Source: Nitrincola alkalilacustris (GTDB taxonomy: Bacteria; Pseudomonadota; Gammaproteobacteria; Pseudomonadales; Balneatricaceae). From it: a stretch of DNA of 64,000 nt. The notes beneath the pieces are model-generated. The model made no database searches, was not told the DNA's origin, and saw nothing but the letters and a program-made list of their open reading frames with translations. Below, piece after piece: positions 40,517-49,683 of the stretch; within the stretch, counting starts at the first letter, position 1; the number at the start of each line of letters is the position of its first letter. The position numbers were made by a program, and so were the translations under genes. Location of the stretch: contig NZ_WBOM01000004.1 in the NCBI RefSeq assembly GCF_008973755.1, positions 310,001 to 374,000 of the forward strand. The letters run 5' to 3'.

Positions 40517-41371
40517 TCATGACTCCTTGACCAATTCGATGTAATGGATCTCGTAGGTTGCCGGCAGACAACCAGTTGCCTTCCTGAAAGATTCGTACCT
40601 TTTGTGCAAACGATCAAGCACCGCACGCCCACCCAGACCCTTGCGCTGCCGGGGGTTGATGTTGTGCGCGCCCAGCGCTTTAAGCTCCTGCATCAGCGAT
40701 AGAAGTGAATCAAACTCAAGGACACGCGTCTCCACCTCTGTACGGCACACTGTAAAAGCAGAGGCATGCGCAAGCAACTGCTCCAGAGCGATGAACTCAT
40801 TGACATGCGGGTCCTGATCAACCCCGGCCCAGGCATAGCGCAGCTCATGCAGTGTTGCAGGGCCCAGCGTACTGAGCAGGACTGATCCGCCCGGCTTGAG
40901 TACTCGCCACAGTTCACTGAACAGCTCCTGCGGTTGCTGACACCACTGTATGGCAAGGCTGCTCCAGATAAGATCCAGCACCCGGCCCGCCAATGGCAGT
41001 TGCTCAGCATCGGCACAGATAGGCAGCACTCCGGCAAGACCTCGCTGCTGCCGGGCCTGTTGCAGCATTCCTTCAGCCAGATCCAGACTCAGCAGCTGAG
41101 CGCCGGGGTATTGAGCGCACAAGGCCGGCTGGGAGTAACCGGTTCCGCTGCCGAGATCCAGCACTCGCTGCGCTGCTGCCGAAGGCAGCCAGGATGCAAG
41201 TCGATCCGCCACATCACGCTGCAGCCCTGCAACACTGTCGTAACTGGCGGCAGCACGACTGAAGGAGTTCGCCACCTGTCGTTTGTCGCGCAGCTGTTTG
41301 TCCCCCTGCTTTTTTTCTCCCTGCACTGCCGCCGTCAGCGCCGCACTCAAATTGAGATCTGCCGAGCCCAT
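40517..41371 (-). CDS. bioC: Malonyl-ACP O-methyltransferase
   Basis: BioC methylates malonyl-ACP so that the fatty-acid machinery can build the pimeloyl chain. The 284-residue protein has the SAM motif VLDLGSGTGYSQPAL, a DLIWSSLAIQWC post-II segment, and the BioC-typical start VANSFSRAAASYDSVA. It begins 25 bp inside the end of bioH and its stop overlaps the bioD ribosome site, pointing to tight translational coupling. Confidence 0.94.
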   Translation of the reverse strand: MGSADLNLSAALTAAVQGEKKQGDKQLRDKRQVANSFSRAAASYDSVAGLQRDVADRLASWLPSAAAQRVLDLGSGTGYSQPALCAQYPGAQLLSLDLAEGMLQQARQQRGLAGVLPICADAEQLPLAGRVLDLIWSSLAIQWCQQPQELFSELWRVLKPGGSVLLSTLGPATLHELRYAWAGVDQDPHVNEFIALEQLLAHASAFTVCRTEVETRVLEFDSLLSLMQELKALGAHNINPRQRKGLGGRAVLDRLHKRYESFRKATGCLPATYEIHYIELVKES

Positions 41372-42135
41372 GTCATCACCTGTTGTGTAAAAGCTTCGGG
41401 TCGCGTCAGGAAAGGGGCATGAGCAGCACCTTCCTGAATCAGAATCTGTGCATCAGGGCGCAGCCTGCTCAGTTGATCTGCCAGAGCCACTGGCACCAGC
41501 AGGTCATGCTGTCCCAGCATATACAGGCTAGGCACCTGCAGTGTTTTCAAGGCCTCACGCATATCCAGCCGCAGCAGGCCCAACAAGCATGCCAGAGTGT
41601 TCGAATCGGCTGTAGACAGCGCCGTCATCAGCTGTATCACCTCCCGACGCTGATTCTCTGACCCCTGTGCCTGAAGCAGCACAAAACGTTTCAGTGTCTT
41701 GTGTGCATCCGCTGCAAGTGCGTCCTCAAACTGAACAAAGAGCGCTTCATCCAGCGCATCCGACCAGTCTTCACGCAGAATGAAACAGGGATTACTGGCC
41801 ACACCAACCAGCCCCGCAACACGATGCGGGGCAGCCTGTGCCACAGCAAGTGCGAGTTGACCACCCAGTGACCACCCCAACCAGATAGCCCTCTCTGGCG
41901 CCACCGCCAAGAGGCGGTCGACGAGTTGAGGGAGTAGTTGACCGGGGTCACCCTGCTCTTGTGACAATTCCAGTGGCAGGTTGATCAGCGTCAGTCGAAA
42001 CGACCGACTCAGCCACGACAACACGGGTTCCCATACCAGAGAGGAGCTGCCCCAGCCATGCAGCAGCACCAGTTCAGGACCTGCATCGCCCAGGGTTTCA
42101 ACCTGAGCTTCAACCTGAGTTTCAACCTGCAACAT
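41347..42135 (-). CDS. bioH: Pimeloyl-ACP methyl ester esterase
   Basis: BioH removes the methyl group from pimeloyl-ACP methyl ester. The 262-residue hydrolase has the oxyanion HGWGSSS, nucleophile S89 in LGWSLGG, a catalytic Asp in GQHDLLVPV and His in [11 protein letters not shown]. The N-terminal [14 protein letters not shown] is encoded by a 12-bp tandem repeat and is extra compared with the compact family start. It overlaps bioF by 14 bp. Confidence 0.93.
   Translation of the reverse strand: MLQVETQVEAQVETLGDAGPELVLLHGWGSSSLVWEPVLSWLSRSFRLTLINLPLELSQEQGDPGQLLPQLVDRLLAVAPERAIWLGWSLGGQLALAVAQAAPHRVAGLVGVASNPCFILREDWSDALDEALFVQFEDALAADAHKTLKRFVLLQAQGSENQRREVIQLMTALSTADSNTLACLLGLLRLDMREALKTLQVPSLYMLGQHDLLVPVALADQLSRLRPDAQILIQEGAAHAPFLTRPEAFTQQVMTWARQISI
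42095..42130. repeat. Three tandem 12-bp copies at the bioF/bioH junction
   Basis: GTTTCAACCTGA, GCTTCAACCTGA and GTTTCAACCTGC, head to tail. On the minus strand they encode the repeated VETQ/VEAQ at the BioH N-terminus, and they reach into the overlap with bioF. Confidence 0.9.
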
Positions 42136-43372
42136 GATCAGTGACCTCCTGTCCGGTTGTGTACTGCTTTGTAGTTTCAGGCTCTGTACTTTCCTGCTCT
42201 ATAGTTGCCTGCAACATATGGCTGAGATCTGCCAGGGCATTCAGCAATCGGTCTACCTGATCTTCTGAATGTGCGGCACTCAGCGTGACACGCAGCCGAG
42301 CACTGCCAGCCGGCACAGTCGGCGGCCGGATGGCACTGATATAGATCCCCTGAGCTTCCAGCGCCCGACTGATCGCCACCGCCTTGCCCGCATCGCCGAT
42401 CAGCAGCGGCTGTATCGGGCTCTGAGACGCCATCAAGCGATAGCCCAACTGACTGCAGCCCTGTCGGAACCGACTGATCAGCGCATTCAGATGCTCACGC
42501 CGCCAGCTTTCGTGTTGCAACAGGCGCAGACTAGTCCGCGTTGCCTCGGCCACCGCCGGCGGCATGCTGGTGGTGTAGATATAGCTGCGTGCATACTGGA
42601 TCAGCGTGTCGATCAACAGATCGGAGCCTGCCACAAACGCACCGGCAGTACCAAAGGCTTTCCCCAGCGTGCCGACCAGTACCTGCAGTTCATTCTGTCC
42701 CAGATCGAAATGCTCAGCACAGCCGCCGCCAGTTGGACCCAGACAACCAAAGCCATGGGCATCATCCACCATCAGCCAGGCGTCCTGCTCACGTGCCACA
42801 CCAGCCAGGGCGGGCAGATCCGCCACATCCCCATCCATGCTGAACACACCATCCGTCACAATCAGGCGATTATCCGCCTCCACTCTTTTCATGCGCTGCT
42901 GCAGGCTGGCGATATCATTATGCTGATAGCGCATGAAACGGGCACCGGAAAGCAAACCGCCATCCAGCAGAGAGGCATGGTTCAGGCGATCCTGAAGCAC
43001 CACATCGTTACGTCCCAGCAGAGCGGTAATCACACCAAGATTAGCCATATAACCGGTCGAGAAGAGCAGGACCCGGTCACGCCCGGTGAACTCAGCCAGC
43101 TCCTCCTCCAGGGCATGATGCGCAGCCGTATGGCCATTGACCAGATGTGAAGCGCCACCACCGACACCATAGTGCGAAGCCGCCTTCTGCAGAGCGCTGA
43201 TCAATTCAGGATGAGCCGCCAGCCCCAGATAGTCATTGGAGCAGAATGCCAGACAGCTCCGACCATCGATCATCACTTCTGGCCGCTGAGCGCTTTGCAA
43301 TATGCGGCGCTGACGATACAGGTCGGCACTGACACGCTCATCCAGACGTGTCTGCAGTGCTTCAAATGCCAT
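42122..43372 (-). CDS. bioF: 8-amino-7-oxononanoate synthase
   Basis: BioF joins pimeloyl-ACP and alanine using PLP. The 416-residue enzyme has the PLP lysine in [12 protein letters not shown], the [15 protein letters not shown] motif and [16 protein letters not shown]-terminal extension of about 25 residues, rich in Glu, Thr and Gln ([19 protein letters not shown]), goes beyond the usual end and looks like drift in the overlap with bioH. The start shares one base with the bioB stop. Confidence 0.95.
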   Translation of the reverse strand: MAFEALQTRLDERVSADLYRQRRILQSAQRPEVMIDGRSCLAFCSNDYLGLAAHPELISALQKAASHYGVGGGASHLVNGHTAAHHALEEELAEFTGRDRVLLFSTGYMANLGVITALLGRNDVVLQDRLNHASLLDGGLLSGARFMRYQHNDIASLQQRMKRVEADNRLIVTDGVFSMDGDVADLPALAGVAREQDAWLMVDDAHGFGCLGPTGGGCAEHFDLGQNELQVLVGTLGKAFGTAGAFVAGSDLLIDTLIQYARSYIYTTSMPPAVAEATRTSLRLLQHESWRREHLNALISRFRQGCSQLGYRLMASQSPIQPLLIGDAGKAVAISRALEAQGIYISAIRPPTVPAGSARLRVTLSAAHSEDQVDRLLNALADLSHMLQATIEQESTEPETTKQYTTGQEVTDHVAG

Positions 43373-44421
43373 CAGCAGCTCGCATCATAAAAGCGCTGCT
43401 GATCCTGCTGCTCTGAAAGGGCATGCAGTATCGCCTGTTCGCGGGAGCTGTCCGACAGATCCTCGCGCACCTCGGGATGAATTCCCAGCTTGGCAAACAG
43501 GGCGCGATCAGCATCTGCCTGAGGATTTTCGGTGGTGAGCAGTTTTTCACCGTAGAAAATGGAGTTGGCACCGGCCAGAAAACACAGTGCCTGCATCTGC
43601 TCGTTCATCTCGGTACGTCCTGCCGACAGACGCACATGTGAGGCTGGCATCAGAATGCGGGCCACTGCGATAGTGCGCACAAACTCAAAGGCTTCCAGCT
43701 CATCGACATCAGCCAGAGGTGTCCCCTCGACTCTGACCAGCATATTGATCGGTACCGATTCAGGATGATCCGACAGATTGGCCAGCATCATCAGCAGGCC
43801 GATACGGTCACGCTGGCTCTCGCCCATCCCGAGAATGCCACCACAGCAGACTTTCATTCCGGCATCGCGCACATGCTGCAGGGTATCCAGACGCTCCTGA
43901 TAGCTGCGAGTCGTGATGATGCTGTCATAAAACTCAGGGGAAGTGTCCAGGTTGTGGTTGTAGTAATCCAGCCCGGCATCCGCCAGATCCTGTGCCTGCT
44001 CAGGCTGCAAGGTCCCCAGTGTCATGCAGGCCTCCAACCCCAGCGCCTTGACCCCTTTGATCATCTCGATGACATAGGGCATATCCTTGGCGCGGGGCTG
44101 CTTCCAGGCAGCGCCCATGCAGAAGCGGCTGGCCCCCTTGGCTTTTGCAGCTTCGGCCTCTTCCAACACCTCCCTGACCTTCATCAGGCGCTCCACCTCA
44201 AGACCGGTGTTGTAATGAGCGCTCTGCGGGCAGTATTTACAATCCTCAGGACAGGCACCGGTCTTGATAGACAGCAGTGTGCTGACCTGCACGGCATTGG
44301 GATCAAAAAAGGCCCTGTGCACCGATTGCGCTCTGAACAGCAGATCATTGAAAGGCAGCTGGAAAAGTGCCAGAACCTCGTCGACAGTCCAGTCATGACG
44401 AATGGCGGAATCGGCTTGCAT
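43372..44421 (-). CDS. bioB: Biotin synthase
   Basis: BioB inserts sulphur into dethiobiotin by radical SAM chemistry. The 349-residue protein has the cluster motif CPEDCKYC, the second-cluster region with [16 protein letters not shown] and RLSAGR. I start at 44421 ([20 protein letters not shown]), which fits family length; the open frame to 44505 would run into the promoter and operator. It is the first gene of bioBFHCD and is divergent from comF. Confidence 0.95.
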   Translation of the reverse strand: MQADSAIRHDWTVDEVLALFQLPFNDLLFRAQSVHRAFFDPNAVQVSTLLSIKTGACPEDCKYCPQSAHYNTGLEVERLMKVREVLEEAEAAKAKGASRFCMGAAWKQPRAKDMPYVIEMIKGVKALGLEACMTLGTLQPEQAQDLADAGLDYYNHNLDTSPEFYDSIITTRSYQERLDTLQHVRDAGMKVCCGGILGMGESQRDRIGLLMMLANLSDHPESVPINMLVRVEGTPLADVDELEAFEFVRTIAVARILMPASHVRLSAGRTEMNEQMQALCFLAGANSIFYGEKLLTTENPQADADRALFAKLGIHPEVREDLSDSSREQAILHALSEQQDQQRFYDASC

Positions 44422-44477
44422 AGTCAGATGTTCCTCTGCAGGATGATAGGGGGCCATTGGATGGCCAATGGTGACAC

Positions 44478-44505
44478 ATATTAACCGGACAGATGGAGCT
44501 GTCAA
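44478..44505 (-). promoter_or_regulatory. bioB promoter
   Basis: On the minus strand a perfect TTGACA (44505-44500) and TAATAT (44483-44478) are 16 bp apart, about 55 bp before the bioB start. The -35 lies inside one half of the BirA-like operator. Confidence 0.7.
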
Positions 44506-44531
44506 CCCATGTTTAAAATCAAGGTCTACAA
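44499..44531. promoter_or_regulatory. BirA-type biotin operator
   Basis: CTGTCAACC (44499-44507), a 15-bp spacer, then GGTCTACAA (44523-44531). This matches the BirA consensus TTGTAAACC-N15-GGTTTACAA at 7 of 9 and 8 of 9 positions with the right spacing. It covers the bioB -35 box and the first eight codons of comF, so bound BirA-biotinyl-AMP should block bioB initiation and may also affect comF. Confidence 0.8.
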
Positions 44532-45246
44532 TAGATTATTTATTAACCAACCATGTCGTTTATGCGCCTCCCCCCTTGCCCTGCCCAACGGCCTCTGTGA
44601 AGCTTGTCATGCCGACCTGCCCTGGTTGCTCAATGCCTGCAAGCGCTGCGGACTGCCCTTGCCCTTCACAAATGATTCGCCGTGCCGGCACTGTGATGAC
44701 TATCCTTCTGCCATTGACCGAACGCTGGTCCCCTTCCACTATCAATTCCCGCTCAACCGCCTGATCCCCGATATCAAGTATCATAAAAAACCTGCTGCAC
44801 TGGGCTGGATGAGTCATGTGATGGCTCAGTATCTGGAAAGTATCTGCACAGATATGCCTGAACTGCTAATTCCTGTACCGATGCATCGACTGAATGAGGC
44901 CAGACGGGGTTTCAATCAGTCTTCGCTGCTGGCTTATCAACTGTCACGCCATCTGCAGATCCCCTGTGATCATCGCCTGCTGAGCAAGACTCGCCTCACA
45001 CCCAGACAGATGACACTCAGCGCCGAACAAAGGCGCCATAATCTGAAGCAGGCCTTTGCCATCCACCGCGAACCACCTGAACATGTCGCGCTGATTGATG
45101 ATGTCATGACCACCGGCAGCACGGCAGATGAACTGGCTCAACTGCTGAAGGAAAGAGGTGCAGCAAAGGTTGATCTGTTGGTAATGGCAAGAACGCCATC
45201 ACCAGAAGATGGAGAACTGACTGAGAACCAGCCGAAGGCTAACTGA
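44509..45246 (+). CDS. ComF/GntX-type phosphoribosyltransferase-domain protein
   Basis: A 245-residue protein with an N-terminal zinc-finger-like part (CRLC...C, then CKRCGLP and CRHC) and a C-terminal PRT fold with the PRPP loop [16 protein letters not shown]. Members include ComF (DNA uptake in Gram-positives and Haemophilus) and GntX of E. coli. The start at 44509 has no good ribosome site at normal distance and lies inside the BirA operator, so its expression may be special. Divergent placement from bioB is common in gammaproteobacteria. Confidence 0.87.
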   Translation: MFKIKVYNRLFINQPCRLCASPLALPNGLCEACHADLPWLLNACKRCGLPLPFTNDSPCRHCDDYPSAIDRTLVPFHYQFPLNRLIPDIKYHKKPAALGWMSHVMAQYLESICTDMPELLIPVPMHRLNEARRGFNQSSLLAYQLSRHLQIPCDHRLLSKTRLTPRQMTLSAEQRRHNLKQAFAIHREPPEHVALIDDVMTTGSTADELAQLLKERGAAKVDLLVMARTPSPEDGELTENQPKAN

Positions 45247-45331
45247 GAATAAATCTGGAGTTATCCTGGACTATTGCCAGATCAGCAGATTAGTACCTAT
45301 AGTAGAGGACGAACAAGCGATGGATGAATAG

Positions 45332-46981
45332 ATGACACTGGAGCTGTTAAGCCAACTGTTTGGCGGCATAGGTCTGTTTCTGCTGGGCATGCAGTTGATG
45401 ACCAATGGTCTGAAACAGGCAGCGGGCCAAAGCCTGCGGCGAACGCTCGAGTTTGCCACCCGTTCACGCCTGCGCGGCCTTTTTTCCGGCACGCTGATCA
45501 CAGCACTGGTGCAGTCCTCCAGTGCGGTGACGGTCGCCACTATCGGTTTCGTCAACGCCGGCCTGCTCACACTGGGCCAGGCCATCGCAGTGATCTATGG
45601 CTGCAACGTCGGTACCACGATGGTAGGCTGGATCGTCGCTCTGATCGGCTTTCAGTTCAAGATCAGCGCCTTTGCACTGCCGATGATTGGCGCCGGCATG
45701 ATACTGCAGTTACTGGCCGGACAGAAACGGGCCGGGCATCTGGGGCTGGCGCTGGTGGGCTTCGGTATCTTTTTCATCGGGCTGGATTTCATGCGCAATG
45801 GCTTTGATGGCATGAGCGAGCATATCCCGCTGTCTCAGCTCGGCACCGGCCCTATGGCACTTGCGCTGTTTGTGCTGGCCGGATTTGTCATGACCTTTCT
45901 GATGCAGGCCTCTGCCGCCGTGATGGCGATTGCACTGTCACTGGTGCATACAGGTAGCATCCCCCTGTCGGCAGCGGCGGCCATTGTTATCGGCTCCAAT
46001 ATTGGCACCACCACTACCGCCATTCTGGCTGCGCTCGGGGCCACAGCCAATGCCCGGCGAATTTCAGCTGCGCATGTCGTTTTCAATCTTCTGACCGGCG
46101 CGGTTGGATTGCTCCTGCTGATGCTGCTCGCAGGATTTCTGGACTCACTGAACCCGCACCTGTTCAATCTGGTGATTCTACTGGCGCTCTTCCATACCCT
46201 CTTCAACCTGATGGGAGTTGCCATCATGTGGCCATTGACCTCCGCACTGGAGCGTTTCCTGCTGCGCCGTTTCCGCAGCCAGGATGAGGATGAGGCACGC
46301 CCACATTATATTGATAACACCATCGTCCATACCCCTTCATTGGCAGTTGAAGCGGTCTGCCTGGAGCTCGCCAGAGTCAGTCAGCTGTGCAGTCGTGTTG
46401 CGCATGAGGCACTCAATGCCGGACAAGACGCACCGGAAAGAGTCATCAGACAAGCCGCAACCATTCACAGGCTGATCAGCGAAATAGGTGACTTCAACCA
46501 AGAGCTGGGCAGGCAGAACCTGAATGCCGAGATCAACGAACTGCTTCCCATGTCGATGCGCGTGGCCCGCTACTTCGATGAAGCCGCGCGACTGGCCACT
46601 CGTATGCTTGACTACTATCCGGCTTTCAGTCAGCTGGAAAACACCCTGATTCGTCAGGCTGTGTATGAGTTTCAAAAGAAGGTCTCGGAGCTGATAGATC
46701 TGTGTGAAATCCGTCAGGACAGGCTGATACAGGGCAATGAAGCCCATCAGCATATCCAGCAACTGGAAAAAGAGTATCAAAACCTCAAGGCGCAGCTGCT
46801 GGAGGCGTCTGTTTCAGGTAAGCTAACGGCTGCAGAGAGCATTGCGCTGATGGATGGCCTGAGTCATATGCACAGGATGGCAGAGCAGCTTGAAAAAGGC
46901 GCTCGCCACTGGAGCTATGCGCTACCGATAGAGCATCGCGCACCCCTTCATGCGCCTGCAGTGACACCACCTTCAGCCTGA
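45332..46981 (+). CDS. Na/Pi cotransporter family protein with PhoU-like domain
   Basis: A 549-residue inner-membrane protein with about eight membrane helices (about 1-300) containing two copies of the Na/Pi signature (TALVQSSSAVTVATIGFVNAG and, later, FLMQASAAVMAIALS...GSNIGTTTTA). A cytosolic PhoU-like helical domain follows (about 330-530). YjbB of E. coli, of this type, exports phosphate. Direction of transport here is unknown. It stands alone between comF and trmO. Confidence 0.92.
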   Translation: MTLELLSQLFGGIGLFLLGMQLMTNGLKQAAGQSLRRTLEFATRSRLRGLFSGTLITALVQSSSAVTVATIGFVNAGLLTLGQAIAVIYGCNVGTTMVGWIVALIGFQFKISAFALPMIGAGMILQLLAGQKRAGHLGLALVGFGIFFIGLDFMRNGFDGMSEHIPLSQLGTGPMALALFVLAGFVMTFLMQASAAVMAIALSLVHTGSIPLSAAAAIVIGSNIGTTTTAILAALGATANARRISAAHVVFNLLTGAVGLLLLMLLAGFLDSLNPHLFNLVILLALFHTLFNLMGVAIMWPLTSALERFLLRRFRSQDEDEARPHYIDNTIVHTPSLAVEAVCLELARVSQLCSRVAHEALNAGQDAPERVIRQAATIHRLISEIGDFNQELGRQNLNAEINELLPMSMRVARYFDEAARLATRMLDYYPAFSQLENTLIRQAVYEFQKKVSELIDLCEIRQDRLIQGNEAHQHIQQLEKEYQNLKAQLLEASVSGKLTAAESIALMDGLSHMHRMAEQLEKGARHWSYALPIEHRAPLHAPAVTPPSA

Positions 46982-47003
46982 TCCGACCCATTACGAGACA
47001 AGC

Positions 47004-47726
47004 ATGACACCCTACTCACTCAGCCCTATCGGCATCGTGCGCAGCCCTTTCAAGGAAAAGTTCGGCATCCCACGCCAGCCGGGACTCGCCACATCAATAC
47101 CGGCGCGCATTGAGCTGCTACCACCCTATGATGTGCCGGAAGCCTTCAGAGGACTGGATGAGTGCAGCCATATCTGGGTGATTTTCATCTTCAGCGCCAC
47201 AGCATCACAGGGCTGGAAAGCGATGGTCAGACCTCCGAGATTGGGTGGAAACAGGCGACTGGGTGTATTTGCAACACGATCCACCTTTCGCCCCAACCCG
47301 ATCGGGCTCTCGGTGGTCAGATTTGAAGGCATCCGACAGGACAGCAACGGTCTGTGGCTTGAAGTGTCAGGTGCTGACCTGATGGATGGCACCCCGGTGC
47401 TGGATATCAAACCCTATCTGCCCTATGCCGACAGCATCAGCGATGCCACCTTTACACTGGCACCCGAAGCGGAGCAGTTGAACCTGCCGGTCGAATTCAG
47501 TGACGAAGCCCAGCAACAGTGCGCCTATTTCAGCCAAACCCTGGGCCAGTCGCTGCAGCAGCAGATCAGCGAAGTACTGCGCTGCGACCCCAGACCCGCC
47601 TACAAGCGCACGGAAGAGGAGCGCATCTATGGCATCACGCTGCATAACCTCAATATCCGTTGGCAGATCAGCCTGAGCAGTATAATCGTGCTCAGCATAG
47701 CCCCTGAACCAGATGCTGTACTCTGA
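47004..47726 (+). CDS. trmO: tRNA (t6A37) N6-methyltransferase TrmO
   Basis: TrmO (formerly TsaA/YaeB) methylates t6A37 of tRNA-Thr to m6t6A using SAM. The 240-residue protein has the signature GVFATRSTFRPNPIGLSVV, the N-terminal PIGIVRSPFKEKFGIPRQPG and a C-terminal domain ending near RPAYKRTEEERIYG. It follows the Na/Pi gene after 22 bp and may be co-transcribed with it. Confidence 0.93.
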   Translation: MTPYSLSPIGIVRSPFKEKFGIPRQPGLATSIPARIELLPPYDVPEAFRGLDECSHIWVIFIFSATASQGWKAMVRPPRLGGNRRLGVFATRSTFRPNPIGLSVVRFEGIRQDSNGLWLEVSGADLMDGTPVLDIKPYLPYADSISDATFTLAPEAEQLNLPVEFSDEAQQQCAYFSQTLGQSLQQQISEVLRCDPRPAYKRTEEERIYGITLHNLNIRWQISLSSIIVLSIAPEPDAVL

Positions 47727-47845
47727 GCGAGAATCGGTTTTTTGCTATACTGCCCGCCGAAAAGCTGTGCGCCATCGCAACTCCTGACACTTATACAGGC
47801 CGTTAGAGCACACCACATCACCAGATAACAACACGGGACACCTGC

Positions 47846-49135
47846 ATGCCCTTGATCAGCGCCGAACAATCCGCCTTTGATAAGCAACATATCTGGCACC
47901 CCTACTCCTCCATGATCAACCCGCCCCCTGTATACCCGGTGGTATCAGCATCCGGGGTCAGAATCACACTGTCGGATGGGCGCGAATTGATCGATGGTAT
48001 GGCTTCGTGGTGGTCGGTAATTCATGGTTACAATCACCCGCGACTGAATCGGGCAGCACATGAGCAGATCGATCGCATGTCTCATGTCATGTTCGGTGGC
48101 CTGACGCATGAGCCTGCCATTGAGCTGGCCCGACAATTGGTCGATATGACACCTGCGGGACTGGACAGGGTATTCTTTGCCGACTCTGGTTCCGTGTCGG
48201 TCGAGGTGGCCATGAAGATGGCGATCCAATACTGGCAGTCGCGCCAGCGGCCCGGCAAATATCGCATGATCAGTCTGCGTAACGGCTATCATGGTGACAC
48301 CTTCGGCGCCATGTCGGTCTGTGATCCGGTCACCGGGATGCATGAGCTGTTCAGCGGCGTATTGCAGCAACAGTATTTTGCGCCACGCCCGGAAACCCGC
48401 TTCGCGGCAGAGTGGAATCCTGATGATATCGCGCCTCTGGCCCAACTTATGGAGACGCACAGCGATGAGATCGCGGCCCTGATTCTGGAGCCCGTGGTAC
48501 AGGGTGCGGGTGGCATGCACTTTTACTCGCCCGAGTATCTGAAGCAAGCACGCGAGCTATGTAACCGTCATGAGATACTGCTTATCGCCGATGAGATAGC
48601 CACCGGCTTCGGCCGCAGCGGTGAGCTTTTTGCCTGTAACCATGCCGGGATCAGCCCGGATATCCTCTGCCTGGGCAAGGCACTGACGGGGGGCTATATG
48701 ACACTTGCCGCTACACTGGCCAGTGACGAGATCGCTCAGACCATCTCCCGCGGTGGCGCCGGGTGCTTTATGCACGGCCCCACCTTCATGGCCAACCCGC
48801 TGGCCTGTGCCGTTGCCTGCGAGAGTCTGACACTGCTGCAGGAGCAGGACTGGGCCGGTAATATAAGGCGTATAGAATCAGGCCTGAAGCAAGGACTCAC
48901 TCCCGCTGCTGCCCTGCCTAATGTTGCGGAAGTGCGCTGCCTGGGTGCGATCGGGGTGATTGAACTGCATCAGAGTGTAACCCTGTCTGAGGTGCAACCG
49001 CTGTTTGTCGAGCAGGGTATCTGGGTACGCCCCTTCGGCAAGCTGGTCTATGTGATGCCACCCTATATCATGAGTGATGAAGATCTTGGCACCCTGTGCC
49101 AGGGCATGCTGAATGTTGTACAGCAGATAGGTTAA
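47846..49135 (+). CDS. bioA: Adenosylmethionine-8-amino-7-oxononanoate aminotransferase
   Basis: BioA transaminates KAPA to DAPA with SAM as amino donor. The 429-residue class III aminotransferase has HIWHPYSSM near its start, GMASWWSVIHGYNHPRLN, and the PLP lysine in CLGKALTGGYMTLAAT. Unlike in E. coli it is not divergent from bioB but lies 3.4 kb away in its own unit. I find no BirA-like operator in the 120 bp before it; a TATACT at about 47743-47748 could be its -10. Confidence 0.95.
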   Translation: MPLISAEQSAFDKQHIWHPYSSMINPPPVYPVVSASGVRITLSDGRELIDGMASWWSVIHGYNHPRLNRAAHEQIDRMSHVMFGGLTHEPAIELARQLVDMTPAGLDRVFFADSGSVSVEVAMKMAIQYWQSRQRPGKYRMISLRNGYHGDTFGAMSVCDPVTGMHELFSGVLQQQYFAPRPETRFAAEWNPDDIAPLAQLMETHSDEIAALILEPVVQGAGGMHFYSPEYLKQARELCNRHEILLIADEIATGFGRSGELFACNHAGISPDILCLGKALTGGYMTLAATLASDEIAQTISRGGAGCFMHGPTFMANPLACAVACESLTLLQEQDWAGNIRRIESGLKQGLTPAAALPNVAEVRCLGAIGVIELHQSVTLSEVQPLFVEQGIWVRPFGKLVYVMPPYIMSDEDLGTLCQGMLNVVQQIG

Positions 49136-49206
49136 GCTGACTGACGACCAGCCATCTGATAAACATTTAACGACCATATTTAACGAACGGTGAGACACGA
49201 ACAACC

Positions 49207-49641
49207 ATGCCACGCATCAAGATCGATATGCCCGATAACTACCTGTTCAGCACCGAGATACCGGTACGGATCAGTGACATCAATTATGGCGGACACCTGA
49301 GCAACGATGCCGTGCTTTCGATCATCCACGAAGCCCGCATCCGCTTTCTGAACCAGTACCACTATTCTGAAATGGATGTGGAGGGGCTGGGCATCATCAT
49401 GACGGACTCAGCGATTGTCTATAAGGCTGAGGGGTTTCATGGTGATCAGATCCAGATAGATGTCACGGTCGGCGATTTCAATAAATACGGCTGTGATTTT
49501 TTCTATCTGCTGAGCAATAAAAAAACGGCTGTCGAAATCGCTCACGCCAAGACCGGCATTGTGTTTTTCGACTATCAGGAGCGTAAGGTTGTGCACATCC
49601 CTGATCAGTTCAGGGATGCGATGATGAAGGTGACTAAATAA
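49207..49641 (+). CDS. Hot-dog thioesterase (YbgC/FadM type)
   Basis: A 144-residue 4-hydroxybenzoyl-CoA-thioesterase-like hot-dog protein. The motif VRISDINYGGHLSNDAVLS contains the Asp that is usually catalytic in this family, and ARIRFLNQY follows. Such enzymes hydrolyse acyl-CoA or acyl-ACP. Its place just after bioA could hint at acyl handling for biotin, but it may be unrelated. It converges with dnaB. Confidence 0.82.
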   Translation: MPRIKIDMPDNYLFSTEIPVRISDINYGGHLSNDAVLSIIHEARIRFLNQYHYSEMDVEGLGIIMTDSAIVYKAEGFHGDQIQIDVTVGDFNKYGCDFFYLLSNKKTAVEIAHAKTGIVFFDYQERKVVHIPDQFRDAMMKVTK

Positions 49642-49683
49642 CGCTTAACCGGCTATAAGTACTATCATAAGTACAGCCGATCA

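Noticed and set aside
42269-43150. A 293-codon plus-strand open frame opposite bioF
   Set aside because: It is antisense to bioF and has the usual Arg/His/Gln-rich shadow composition.
49642-49683. Hairpin between the thioesterase gene and dnaB
   Set aside because: CGGCT/AGCCG and GTACT/AGTAC pair, but a four-base bulge separates them and no T run follows, so I did not call a terminator.
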